Positions 47,613 through 59,029 of a stretch of DNA of 64,000 nt are shown here, in pieces. The DNA is from Cryptomeria japonica (taxonomy: Eukaryota; Streptophyta; Pinopsida; Cupressales; Cupressaceae): the NCBI RefSeq assembly GCF_030272615.1, contig NC_081407.1, positions 98,935,897-98,999,896 on the forward strand, written 5' to 3'. The notes under the pieces were generated by a model. It worked only from the letters and a program-made list of their open reading frames with translations, was not told where the DNA came from and did not search any database. Made by a program: the position numbers and the translations under genes. Position 1 is the first letter of the stretch. Every line of letters begins with the position of its first letter.

Positions 47613-48348
47613 GGGGATAGTGAGACTGAGTGAGCGGCCTATCGGCAATGAACTGGTTATTTTGTCTGCTTGCTATAAGCTGTGGGCAGTATGGTTTTCT
47701 CTCTATCTGCGTTTATGCATGAATGACTGCAAATTTTGTATCTTGAAACTTTTGAATTAATAGAATGAAAAACCCTTTACCGATAAACTTTTGTATCTTG
47801 AAACTTTTGAAATTTTGTATTTTGAATGACTATATAGTATATATTTATAAAATTATAATCAACCATAGGCAATGTACAAATAATTAATGGAACGAACTGA
47901 TTTTTTTTTTTATAGCATTACATAAAAAATATCACAGTATTAAATTTATTTCCATTGTTTAACAAATAATTGAAATAACGTAGCTCATATACAAAAAGCA
48001 TTTGAAATAAATTAATTAATAAAAATGAAATAGAATAATAGAAAGCATTTTTATATCCATAAGACTGTAAGAGGCAAACTGAAACAAACTGGAATTTGAA
48101 AAATTATCACTAATATTTATGCTTTTGAAATTTACAATTTTTTCGTCTAAGACTTGAGTCCCCCCAAAACTTAAAAGCCAAAATGAGTGACCCACTGGCA
48201 CTGAGCCTGTTAGGGTTCGAGGACATAGGAAAAAAAAACTATAGGGGGACGGGGCTAGGGCACAGGTAGTGGAATTGTTTACAATTTTGCCCTAATAATC
48301 TGGCCCTCCTTCCATGTAGAATTCTTCAGACAACATAAGCTAAGAGAA
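47613..48348. other. Convergent spacer between the two small genes of hAT-I
   Basis: AT-rich, no frames of note. Phrases 'cttttgtatcttgaaactttt' occur twice at about 47,735 and 47,787. Holds the presumed 3' ends of both genes. Confidence 0.5.
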
Positions 48349-48867
48349 TTATTCAATCCACATGTAGTTTGGAAAGCCATCCAAGAGGAACCATTTCCGG
48401 AGGAAGTCCTTGCCAATTTGCGCCCATTTCCTATGATGCGTCAACTGCTCCGCATTCAGGTTTAGGAGAAACGGTTGCCTGACCACTGGCACTGTTTGGT
48501 CAAGGAGGAGAAGCTTGGATAATTCACTTGTCCAAGGGATCCCCACCCCTACTTCTGCAAGGACAACAAGAGTAATGTCGTCTCCAAGGAAGTCTTCCTT
48601 AAAAACCTTCCTCAACAGCATCAACATATCCACCTTGTCTTCTCCTAGGTCCAGAAGAGACGCTAAGAAGTGGGATGTAATGTTCGTGCTAACACGGTAC
48701 CTATTTTCGTTTCGCTGAAATTCTCTACCCAGCACCATCCGCACAACCTCATTGGTGAACGACCCAACCTCCTTGTAGACTGATTGGAGGGTTGGGTCTC
48801 TAACGGAGCCTAGAAAGGCCCTCTGGTCCTCTGCAGAAATGCTTCTCAAGCGGATGGGAGTGTCCAT
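48349..48867 (-). CDS. hAT-I small gene 2, unrecognised helical protein, intact frame
   Basis: ATG at 48867 gives 172 codons ending at 48349 with no interruption. The sequence is mostly helical with conserved-looking hydrophobic heptads (FLASLLDLGEDKVDML; LVVLAEVGVGIPW) and an aromatic basic C-terminal helix (HHRKWAQIGKDFLRKWFLL). No known motif. It faces the plus-strand small gene and shares its layout. It is the only accessory frame of hAT-I without a stop, which hints that it was maintained longer or is shorter by chance. A TATA-like TTTATATAC lies on the minus strand at about 48,990, roughly 125 bp upstream. Confidence 0.55.
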   Translation of the reverse strand: MDTPIRLRSISAEDQRAFLGSVRDPTLQSVYKEVGSFTNEVVRMVLGREFQRNENRYRVSTNITSHFLASLLDLGEDKVDMLMLLRKVFKEDFLGDDITLVVLAEVGVGIPWTSELSKLLLLDQTVPVVRQPFLLNLNAEQLTHHRKWAQIGKDFLRKWFLLDGFPNYMWIE

Positions 48868-48899
48868 CTTGAGAAAACAAATTAACAAATTAAACAACC

Positions 48900-49500
48900 T
48901 GAGCCTATAAACCTAAAATACTGCGAGCTCCGATGATTTATCTACCAAATGGCAAAGGTTAATTGAAGATGAAAGAAGCAGAGATCGTATATAAATTGTT
49001 GAAGCTCTTGATTGTAATAATTACTTCTTTAATCGTATTAACTGCTATAAAAAAATTTAAATCTTTCGTATCTCTCCAAATCTTTCCCATAAATGCACTA
49101 TTGTGCAAAAATGGAAGTCCCCACATTAAATGAACGAAATGAATGAAATTATCGATCGTGATTCATATGTGCAATGAACGAAATGAACTAATGTGCAAAT
49201 CTTTTTAGATATATATTAAATGAACGAAATTATCGATCGTGATTCATGACATTTGATACGTGTCTATTGAATCCAATTCCATTCCGAGCACTTTCTAGTG
49301 AGCTATGTTCTCTTCAGAAAATTGGGCCGAAATAAAACTTCAGCCATTGATCTACAATCATCGAACGGTTTAAAATCATTGATGATTTTAGGTATGTGTC
49401 ACCCTTCACGTGTCAAAGAGGCCGCGCTTATTGATACATCGTGCAAAGTCCGGACTCAATGTATTATATGATGTGATGTGATGTGTCTGACACTCTATTA
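48900..49500. other. Upstream region of small gene 2 and inner right arm of hAT-I
   Basis: Contains the TATA-like sequence near 48,990, two 'gaacgaaatgaa' clusters with 'attatcgatcgtgattcat' repeated at about 49,147 and 49,222, and a decayed copy of the 45-46 kb core repeat. No gene. Confidence 0.45.
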
Positions 49501-49509
49501 ATGGCAATG

Positions 49510-49930
49510 AATTCATGAAATCGCCAATGAATTATATATTGTACCATAAATAACAAAATATGGCCAAAACAAATTAAGTAATTTTCAAGCGGTGGAAAAA
49601 ATCGCCTATACATTTAAATAATTTTCAAGTGGTGGATAAAAATCGCCAATACATTTAAATAATTTTTCCTTCGGAGTAAAATTTTTCGCTCATAAAATTA
49701 TATATTTGTTCCTTTTAACAAAAATTATTCGCCTCCCACAATAAATATTCTCCCCATAGAACAAGGTATTAGTCGCCAAAAATTTATGGCATTTTTCGTA
49801 CCCTAGAAAAAAATTGCCAATACAAAATAATTTTTTCCTCATTTTAAAATTTTTTTTGCCATCGATATGAAAATTTCCCCCCAAAAATAATGTCTGATTT
49901 GCCAGGATTTTACACAGTTGCCCGCGGGGG
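49510..49930 (+). promoter_or_regulatory. Right subterminal TCGCC cluster of hAT-I
   Basis: TCGCC with A/T flanks occurs at about 49521, 49602, 49643, 49729 and 49772, and a 41-bp tandem duplication ('attttcaagyggtgga' to 'acatttaaata') spans 49,581-49,662. Counterpart of the left TTCGCC cluster. A run of eleven G at about 49,925-49,935 lies next to the terminus. Confidence 0.6.
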
Positions 49931-49954
49931 GGGGGTTTCTTAAAGTTATCCTTG

Positions 49955-50724
49955 GTGTCTTTACAACTTTGCTTCAACACTTGAAGCAATGTGAACAACA
50001 TAATATAACTTCAACCAAGGGCACAAACAGTAGTATGAACAACAACATGAAAATCTGAACTATGACAAACTTCTTTGCAAATATCCTTGACTGGGAATGG
50101 TGTGCTAATCAGAGAAGACAATTCGCTGGTCAAGGAGCCAATTTGCAGACCATGAAGATGATTCGTAGCTCCCAGAATAAGTTCGTTGTCCCTGGAACAA
50201 AACTTGCTGCCTTAGGAAAGGTATTCGCTGACCAGACAGTAGGTTCATTGGCCTTAGAGATGGACTTGCTGATCAAAAGAAGTCATTCGCAAACCCAGTA
50301 AGTGATTCGTTGATGAGATGATACAATTCGCTATTCTGCTAAAGGTAGATGATCGCAAAACTAACTAAATATGAGTGAATGAATATATATTTGAAGCATG
50401 AATGAACTTTTCTTATATATGTGACTTTATCCACCTAATTTATCCTAGGTTGGCTCACAAGGATAACAATTAATAATAATATAATGCTCTAAACTTGGCG
50501 ACCAATATAGGGTCAGCCCCATTACATTTACAAGTTACAATGTCCAATATAGGGTTAGCCCTATTCACAAGTTACATCACCCATTATAGGGCCAGACCAA
50601 ATTACAAGTTGCATTGACTATTATAGGGTTGGCTCTATAGTAATTACAAGTTACATTATGCATTTGTGTCCAGCCCAATACAAGTAATACTTATATTTGA
50701 TCCGAACTAGTTATTATTTCAACA
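49955..50724 (-). repeat. 5' LTR of copia C, part 2
   Basis: Starts with the second GTGTCTTT and continues the LTR that broke off at 27686. It matches 15,588-16,350 closely and ends in TTTCAACA, the LTR start on the minus strand. Confidence 0.9.
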
Positions 50725-53439
50725 ACATTCACATAAGATCTAACAATTGAGAGACACGAGGAAACAAAAGATTTATGTGGAAATCCTTACGAAAGAAAAA
50801 CAAAATGTAGGCGCTAACCCCCACTATTAAGCACCAACTTAGTGAGAGATACTAATCTCTACTTTATTCACAAATCTGATTATAGTTCCTTCACAAGTCA
50901 ATATATTTCCTTTACAATTTTGCATATATTCTTCTTCTCAAATCTTCATATAATCTCATTCAGAATCTGCCTTTCAATTATCCTCTATTCTTTTCTTCAT
51001 AAACACATCTGCCTTGATAAAATGTTTATTCTTTATTCTACTCTTCTTGTGTTTATATGATGTACCTTTTTTTTTTTTTTCTCCACACTTGCTTCCTACT
51101 GCATAATGTTTATTCTTCACATATTTCATTTCTACACCTCTATCATCTCTCCACACAATTCTTATTCCATTTTATATCTTCATATTTCTATTGAAGAGAT
51201 GCATCCCTTATGAAGGATGATGTTCATCCAAATGGACATGACTTTTCTTATCCCTTGATCATTGTCTTCATTGACTATAATTTCTGCCACCTTTTCATAA
51301 ATTTATCGTTGTTATCTAATATAAAATTGCTATCCTTTTAGACCTCTATTCGCTTCTTATTAGAACATATTATCATTGCCTTTTTAATGATCTTAATCGT
51401 TGTTCTTCAAACTTGAATTACTCCATATAATTGTTGTTGTTAATAACCTCTTATATCTGACTTCTCTTAGTTTTTATTGTTGTCTTGTATTAATTAATTG
51501 CTGCTCAAAGAAATATGATTATTGTTATTCCTTCACTTAAATTACTTCGATTTATTGTTTTGATATTTGTTTGGAACATTTGATGTCATGGATTTCATAT
51601 TCCATGAGCTTTATATAGATCTGACAATATTTATATATCTAAGTGTGCTATTTCCTTCAACTATAATTTGTGTTTAAAATTAAGTGATCGATGTATACTT
51701 GTGTATGTGATCAAATCAGCTTCTACTAGATGATGGTATTGTTTCTTTAAGGTTTATTTAATAAAGGGTGCATGAAAAAAATTCAATCTTTAAAAATGTC
51801 TAAATTTCTTGGGTTTTTCACTTGTTGAGTCTGCGTCGAGTTTTTTTGCCGAGTCACCCTCATCGAGTTCGCGCCGAGTTTGAGTCTCAATTCTATTATA
51901 TATATATATATATATATATATATCCCGCCAAGATTAGTTAATACACTAATTTCATTTGCAAAGTCAGCCAACAGTAGATAGAGACTTTCATATGATGAAA
52001 GTGCCAATATGATGAAGGTCTCCCAGCCTACCATAGAAGTTAGCCATCCTTAGCGATCCTTAGATGATCTTAATGAAGCAATTTATGGCCTTTCATCCAT
52101 AGCGATTTCTTCCTTTGACATCAATGACAACAATATGACTCCCTTCTCTCCTTTGACATCAATGACAACAATATTTGCAACAACATATACTCTGGGAAAC
52201 CCCTAAAAGAAAATACCCAACCTCCAAAATTATCCACACTCAATGTATTATTCAACAATAAAATCATTACAATATACCTATAGAGTCTTCATAAATACAT
52301 CTGAAACATCAAGCTTCTTCAATGCATCCTCCATATATCCAAGCATATAATCACACATCACATGCCATACTTCAAATATACACTCAACAAGAAAGCTAAA
52401 TACAAATAACAACCTGCTCAATTTAGCCAACCCCAACCAATAAACATGTGCTTTATTTTATAGATTCAAATTCACACAAATATAACCAAATTGTAAGGTA
52501 AAACCACGTGACTTTAACTATGGGTGCACAAAAACCATTGAACCCAATAATTTTTTTTTCGGTATTAAGTTTTCCAAATGTTAAATATTCTTCCAATACA
52601 CATCTGACATATAAAATACCTAACCAATGTCACATACAACTTTAGAAATGGACCCAAATAAAATTTTAATATGGCTAAACACATCTAAAGATGCACCGCA
52701 AATAAATATTTATTTTACATAATTAAAATCCACTACGGAAAGCCAAGAGGGTTTTTATCCTCCAAATCTCCAACACCAAGAGTTTTCATTCTTGAATGCT
52801 TCAATATCTAAAATGAAAAGAATAATGAAATGACAAAATCAAATGATTTGCTTCAAGCCCTCTATTTTGTTTAATTTTGATTTATTTTCCTCTCCAAGTA
52901 TTTAAAAATATTTTTATAGTAGATCCAATACACTTATTTAATCATTACATAAAACCTACAATAATATTCTGAAAATAAAGTGGCAAGACTCAACTAAAAT
53001 TATTATAAATTCTTGTAGTTCTAAAAGGGGTCATGACAGTTAATATTAATGTCAACTCTTGGCAAGGACAAAAGTTACTTTGGAATGATTGGCACTTGTC
53101 TATTTCATGATTACAATAAATCATGCTAATCAATGGTGCCAACTTACACCTCCTATGGGCATTCCTATGGAGGTAGAGGTGCATATGAAAGCAACTAAAG
53201 GGAGAAGTGACCAATATTCAAGGCCACTTGAGTATCAAGGAAGGAAAATATTTCCCCAAAATGAATCTGTGAGAATTGAGTTCACCATACAAAGCCTTTT
53301 CTAACCTAGAACATTTCAACATGAAGAAAGAGGTGAAAGGAGTTAAGTTTCTCATCCAATGGATAGGACTAGTTGAACAGTCACACACCAATATCTTCTA
53401 GGTTTATAAATCTTGATTAGCAAAACATAAGTAATATAT
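50725..53439. other. Gene-free interval
   Basis: 50,725-50,812 repeats the sequence at 15,372-15,450. A TA microsatellite of about 28 bp lies at 51,896-51,924. At 51,825-51,885 several GAGTC/CGAGTT units with an A/T run (GTCGAGTTTTTTTGCCGAGTC) resemble the ends of hAT-II-like elements. 'cctttgacatcaatgacaac' is tandemly duplicated at about 52,115 and 52,152. Nothing coding is supported. Confidence 0.5.
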
Positions 53440-53447
53440 GTTAATAG

Positions 53448-55979
53448 AAAGGTTATTGGGTCACTGGGTTGAAGTCCAATTCGAATCAGGCCTAGGTTTG
53501 AGGCTGGTCCACTGTGGGTCCGGGTAGGATCCTACTGAACCTGGGTGGACCTGGTGCAAATTTGCACTGAAAAATACTACGTCGGCTGAACCCGTGGAGA
53601 ATTCAACGTTTTTTAAAAAAAAATTTCTTCTTTTTTCAAAAAGTGAATTTCGACCCCCCAACCCTAATTCGACCATTGAAAACAACATAAAGTTAAAGTT
53701 AAAACCTATTTCATTTATGCTCAACAAAATGAAAAAACAAAAAAACATTTTGTTCCATTGCTGATATTTCTTTTTTACTTGCCATTACACAAAGAGAGTT
53801 GAAGATTTATCATTATGCTTCAAGTTGGTTCTTGTGCAATTCCTATGTACTTGCAAGCATTGATTACTTGTCAAAGACAATGTAAAGGAAGATTTCAATG
53901 AAAGAAATAGGTATTTTGTTGGTTTTTGTTTTTGTTTTTCTAATTTTCCCTTACATTTTTTTTTACAAATTGAAATGAACTCTATAGTTTTGTTTTGTTT
54001 TTTCATTTTGGTTTGTGGCTTTGTGCCTATCCATGTTGCTTATAGAATTACTTGTGTTGGGTATTAAAATGGCAAGTGCTTCTAGCTCTAGGAGCCAACC
54101 CCACTTTAAAACGAACCCACACTCTCCCCTTCGAAGATATGTAGAAATGGTACAAGAACTTATAAGTGGAGGTTTCACTTGGATTTGTCCTCATTACAAA
54201 GCACAATATAACAGCTCATATAGTCAAGTGAAAGCACACTTGTGCTTTATCCCTCAACAAGGCATCAATTTTTGTCCATGCAAGCCAAAAGGTAAAAGCC
54301 TTCTTGTAGAAGAACAAATATTGGCATATATTGAAGAGTTAGCAAAAACAAACTAAGCAACAAGGAAAATAGCTATAGGTGCTCATACTTTGCTAGAGAC
54401 TAAGAAAGAATCAAATCCCTCTCCATCACCTTCCAATCTTGAGCCTACATAGGGCCATCCATTCTTGCCAGTATTAGAAGAACAAATTGTGACACATAAG
54501 AGAGCAAAGAGACCATTGGAAGCAACACTTTACAATGAGGGTAGAGAGATTGCCGACCAAGACATAGCTAGATGTATCTATGCTAATGGATTGGCATTTA
54601 ATGTTGTTCACTCACTTTATTGGCAAAAAATGGTGAGATCAATTAACGAGGGTCCAAGGGGGTTCCAGGACCCGAGTTATGAGAAGGTGCATACTACCTT
54701 ATTGGACAAAGAAGTGAAACATGTATTGAACTCCTTGAAGCCCATCAAGGATTCATTGGTCGAAATAGGGGGGTCCTTCATATCTAATGGAGGAAAGATG
54801 CAACAAATCACCCATTGATCAATGTTATTAAAGTGTCCCCTAAAGGGGCAATGTTTTTAAAAGCACTGTATTGTGAAGAGCAAGCGAAGGATGGTCCATT
54901 TATTGCTAACATTATTTGCCAAGCCATTGAGGAAGATGGCCCTCGAAATGTTGTTCAAGTTATAACAGACAATGCCAAAAATTATAGGGTTGTTGGGTTA
55001 TTGGTTGAGAAGCATTATTCACACATTTTTTGGACACCCTATGCTGTCCACTCACCCTACCTAATGCTGCAAAAAATTGGCAACAAAGTTGAATGGATCA
55101 AACAGGTGTATGTCGATACCAATGAGATCCAAATGTTCATCACCAACCACCATATGTCACAAGGCATATTTAGACAATTCTCGAGATTGGAGCTGTTGAA
55201 GGTAAGCTAAATAATAAATATGTTTTACTTTAGTAAACTTTTTAATTTAATTTCAATTTTAATTTTTTATTATTTTGATTTTGAAATAGGTTGGTGAGAC
55301 TCATTTTACCTCCAACACAATTGTGTTGAGACAACTTGTTAATGTTTGTGAGGCACTATCGAGTATTGTAATCATCCCTAATTGGAGCATATGGAGGCAA
55401 TCTTTCACCACAAGGGCAACAAACATTAGGAAAATGATACAAGATGACATTTGGTGACATCATGCTGAGTACCTCCTGAGTTTCCCTAAGCCTATATTGA
55501 GCATGGTCTGTTATACTGACATGGATAGGTCTCGTTCAAGTGAGGTATAAGATAGCATTGACTCAATGATTGAAAAGATGAAAGTCATCATAAATGAAGA
55601 AGAGCAAGATCCTAAACAAACATTCTTCAAAGAACTATAGCAAACCATGGTGGAGAGATGGAACAAAATGACCACTCCATTGCATCTCCTTGCCTTTGCA
55701 TTGAGTCCCAAGTATTATAGTCAACAACGCCTTATTGGCACAAGAGTTGCCCCATATAGAGATCCTGAAGATGCTCAAGGGTACAAGGTAGCACTTTGTA
55801 GACTCTTTCACCGTGACATACGGCCTGCACTGAGGACTAAAACATGAGTTTTGCAAGCACAAATAATTGTGGTATTGATGCTCTTTGGGACAAGTATAGG
55901 GTTGATACAACCCCCAAAAAATATTTGCCCAAACCCCATAAACCGAACCCTCAAACTTGAACTGGAATCAGCAACCTTG
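53448..55979 (+). mobile_element. hAT-III: decayed hAT transposon
   Basis: Termini AAAGGTTATTG (left) and, in reverse complement, CAAGGTTGCTG (right) are related. Flanking octamers GTTAATAG (53440-53447) and GTTCATAG (55980-55987) agree at seven of eight positions. The left subterminal zone repeats GGGTCC/GGACCT words (53,460-53,600). The plus strand holds a transposase pseudogene. Confidence 0.7.
54069..55960 (+). pseudogene. hAT-III transposase remnant
   Basis: ATG at 54069. The N-terminal BED-type finger region is damaged (WICPHYKAQY, where the second Cys of the usual CxxC is Tyr). The middle part follows the DUF659 layout: LEATLYNEGREIADQDIARC, GLAFNVVHSLYWQKMV, then after a frameshift near 54,816 INVIKVSPKGAMFLKAL and NVVQVITDNAKNYRVV with a candidate catalytic Asp, WTPYAVHSPYLML and a conserved intron (GTAAGC donor 55202, acceptor ending 55289) followed by HFTSNTIVLRQL. 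Later stops occur at about 55,458 and 55,549. The C-terminal hAT dimerisation segment is missing; the frame runs into the right subterminal sequence. Inactive, possibly once mobilised by a relative. Confidence 0.75.
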
Positions 55980-55987
55980 GTTCATAG

Positions 55988-57839
55988 TATTATAGTCTAT
56001 CTAACTGTTTATAGCAGGTTGATGATGTTCTACCAAGTTCTGCCAATCTATAAGGCATTTTTGCAATTTCTGTCTCTGATTTTGTATACTGAAAATTCTA
56101 TGTGATAGACATCATAATTGTATAGTGTATATATGGCTGAGAGTTCCCAAGTCTTCAATTAACTAATCCCAAAAAGGAAAAAGAATAGCAATTAATTAAA
56201 ATTTGAATTATAAATCAAAACAAAATACCTGTAATTTTTGATATATTTGTGTCATAGCATCTTTTAGTCGACCTACCTGTATAATCACAAATAAATTGAA
56301 TGCTAGAGAAAGTTGACAAGTAAAACTAAAAACCCACTCCATTAATTTACATCAGGTCATACTGACTGACTTTTTCTTTCTAGAAAAGATCCAGGGAAAT
56401 CTTTTTAAAATAAAATCATTTTACATACAACAAATCAGTTATAAATACATAAAACTATGAGCAGTTAGAACTATCACTGCTCTTTATACTTGAAGTTGAT
56501 AACTTGATACAATATCTGAATCGCAGGGATTACATAAGACAATAGCATCCAGAAACAACAAAAGAAACTAAAACATTTTAACTATTGCTCCCTGTTACCT
56601 ATTTTTCGCTCTTGGCTGAAAAATAGGTTAAGAAATGCTAGCATGAACAAAAGAAAGCTAGTGTGTACCAATTCTCTATTTTTGTGTTTCCAACTGTACT
56701 AAGGAGTGATTTAAAGATGGTATTTTTAAGTACTTCTAGTCTGTAACGACAAAGAGAGAAACATCTCATTCAAAAGGAGAAGTATTTTATTCATATTCAA
56801 ACATGCGTCCCACACAAAGAGCCGTGAGACTAGCTGCGTGCATCCAGTGCAGAAAGGAAATATACATATATGTATGCACAAGTACAAAGAAAAAAATGAG
56901 GAAAGGCATGTCGAGAATGGAACCAGTCATTGCCTGAATGACTGGAACAGTTGAGGTACGCTCGATGTCGCCTTTGTCTTGCTGCTCCACCCTGGTCCGT
57001 TGATGTTTTCCTTCTGATATCTGCAAAAGAGTTGAAACAAGCAATGCGTTAGAACATTTTGTTCTAAGCAATGGCTGACTGCATTTCTAACATGTGTACT
57101 AATGCACGCATATATATATATGATCCCTACATGCATCGGATGCATATAACTCGAATCATAAAGGAATCTCGAAAGGCAAAAATCAGATCAAAGGAAAATC
57201 ACCATACATATGCATTTTTTGCTAACAGGTTCATTTCATGTGCAGGAAAAGGAAAAGGGACAGCTTGCTGGTCATGAAATTCACAAAGATGAGTGGAGAT
57301 GAATGCGGCTCCCACAAGGGTTGAGCCCAGCTCATGTGAAGAATGGAAAGGTTTCATACAATCAAATCATGTCAGAGCTGGTGATAAAAGGAAGAAGAGT
57401 AACAAAAACGCAAGTATGCAATCACATTATCAGCCAATAAGCATGATGAGACTTTTTTTTTAGAACGTGAATAAGATGTGCAAATATCTACAAATGATCA
57501 ACAAGACGACATTTTATGCGTCAAGCCTAAAAGATTTTTTATGATAAACTGGAAAAGGCGTGATTGATCAGACATTTCAACAAATTCAAGACAGCTGCGT
57601 CCTTGGAAATAATATTCAGATTTTAAGAGAATAATGTTAAAATGGCAGCTACAGTTTTCATAAAATATCTATTTTTAATGCGCAGCATTAAGTGGCAGAT
57701 GACAAAGGGAGGGTTTTTGATGTTGTTTTTCACCATTTTCAGTCCAAACAGTCATTCAGAGATGCACACAGCAGTGAAGTTATCAAAGGAGTACACAGTG
57801 GTCATGATCAGACAAGTCTTGTTGACCCATTTTGTTTTG
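55988..57839. other. Interval without recognised genes
   Basis: Unassigned sequence. The short frames at 56,787-57,277 have no motifs. From about 57,692 one frame is open into the prolyl oligopeptidase fragment, but its first 50 residues do not look like that family. Confidence 0.4.
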
Positions 57840-57843
57840 TTCC

Positions 57844-58330
57844 AGATGGAGAGCTAGATGCAGGAACAGAAATTAATGTCAACCTTAATTATCAATTGTT
57901 TTATCATTTCTTGGATACGGAGCAATCTGAAGATATTTTATGTTGGAAAGATCCTGAGTGGTTAGTTGGGGCCGATGTATCTGAGGATGGAAAGCATATT
58001 CTTTTATATATTACAGAGGGTTGTGATCCAGTGAATAGGCTCTATTATTGTGATCTCGATACCCTTCCTCAAGGTATTGAGAGTTTCAAAGGCAAGGAGG
58101 AGATGCTTCCATTCCAGAAGCTCATTGATAATTTTGAAGCAGAATATGCCCTTGTTGCAAATGATGATACTGAGTTCACATCTCGGACAAATAAAAATGC
58201 TCCAAGGTATAAATTGGTCCAAGTGGACTTGAGGTACCCAAAATCTTGGAGTGATGTTGTTCCAGAATCAGACAAGGATGTACTTGAATCAGCTGTGAGT
58301 GTCAATGGCAATCAGCTTTTAGAATGGTGA
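57844..58330 (+). pseudogene. Prolyl oligopeptidase fragment
   Basis: About 160 codons in one frame match the beta-propeller of S9A prolyl oligopeptidases: GELDAGTEI, YHFLDTEQSEDILCWKDPEW, EDGKHILLYITEGCDPVNRL, YYCDL, FQKLIDNFEAEYALVANDD, then WSDVVPESDKDVLESA and VNGNQLL. The catalytic Ser/Asp/His domain is absent. The frame ends at TGA 58,328, right where the next fragment begins. The native enzyme cleaves small peptides after proline in the cytosol; this fragment cannot. No intron interrupts it, as expected of a copy made from mRNA. Confidence 0.8.
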
Positions 58331-58332
58331 GA

Positions 58333-59029
58333 TAACCAAAATGGGGGCACATTAAAGATCTACATAGAGCTATTAAACCTTGTGAACCAGCTATGATAAG
58401 CTCAGAGCATGAATATCGCTATCTTGGACCTGGTTTAGAGGCACACCTTTACTACACAGACTCAGGAACATGTTCAGCATTCATTGCCAATATCGATAAG
58501 ACAAAAGATTTAACTACAACATTTAATGGAAACACTTATAGCTTGCCTGCATGGTCTGTGAGCATCCTTCCGGATTGTAAAAATGTTGTCTTCAATACAA
58601 CAAAAGACACCACTGATTATTTGTGGTACACAACAAGTCTGCAGGTTGATGAAAAGGAACCAATTTTTTTTAGTAATGGGTTGTTGCCAGTGCTAATAGT
58701 TGAGTCAAGGGGACATGCAATGCACCTCTTCATCAATAATGAATTTATAGGAAGTGCATCAGGGAATGGGGATGATATCACATTCAAGTATGAAAAAGCT
58801 ATTCATTTAAGGGCAGGAAAAAAATGACATTGTTTTCTTGAGCATGACGGTGGGTTTACAAAATGGTGGACCACATTATGATTTTGTGGGAGGAGGCATT
58901 TCCAAGGTCAAATTAGAAGGCTTTCGAGATGGATCAATAGACTTGTCCACAAATGATTGGACATATCAAATTGGATTGCAAGGAGTATACCTTCACATTG
59001 AAGCACCAAGCTGGAGAGTCCAATTGTTT
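58333..59029 (+). pseudogene. Plant GH35 beta-galactosidase fragment
   Basis: The reading starts at PKWGHIKDLHRAIKPCEPA, typical of plant beta-galactosidases downstream of the catalytic barrel, then CSAFIANID, FNGNTYSLPAWSVSILPDC and KNVVFNTTKD. There the sequence jumps to TTDYLWYTTSLQV, skipping roughly 90 residues found in family members. GHAMHLFINNEFIGSASG and FKYEKAIHLRAGKK follow, then after a one-base frameshift MTVGLQNGGPHYDFVGGGIS and LSTNDWTYQIGLQG. Family members act on cell-wall galactans; the catalytic domain is missing here. The continuous reading across what are many exons in plant genes points to a spliced source. Confidence 0.85.

Larger units (their letters stand above)
27687..49954 (+). 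mobile_element. hAT-I: 22.3-kb multi-gene hAT transposon
   Basis: Bounded by a perfect 8-bp duplication inside the copia C LTR. The terminal inverted repeats are imperfect: CAGAGATTACTTTAA on the left, CAAGGATAACTTTAA on the right (12 of 15). Both ends carry clusters of TCGCC motifs. It encodes a decayed hAT transposase (28476-28969 plus 37282-39493) interrupted by an LTR-type insertion (28970-37280), a long minus-strand gene (40450-44536), a plus-strand gene (46929-47612) and a minus-strand gene (48349-48867). Without the nested insertion it is about 14 kb. Typical hAT elements are 2.5-5 kb with one gene. Confidence 0.8.
15450..50724 (-). mobile_element. Copia retrotransposon C, expanded by nested insertions
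   Basis: Minus-strand element. The 3' LTR is at about 15450-16350, the polypurine tract at 16351-16362, decayed RNase H and reverse transcriptase at 16870-18081, the 5' internal part at 25660-27521, the primer site at 27522-27533 and the 5' LTR in two pieces (27534-27686 and 49955-50724). Retroelement D (TSD ATTAG) splits the reverse transcriptase and hAT-I (TSD GTGTCTTT) splits the 5' LTR. Removing both joins LTR sequence that matches the 3' LTR without a gap. Confidence 0.8.

Noticed and set aside
57692-57843. N-terminal extension of the prolyl oligopeptidase fragment
   Set aside because: The frame is open but the residues do not fit the family; probably flanking sequence, so not included in the fragment.
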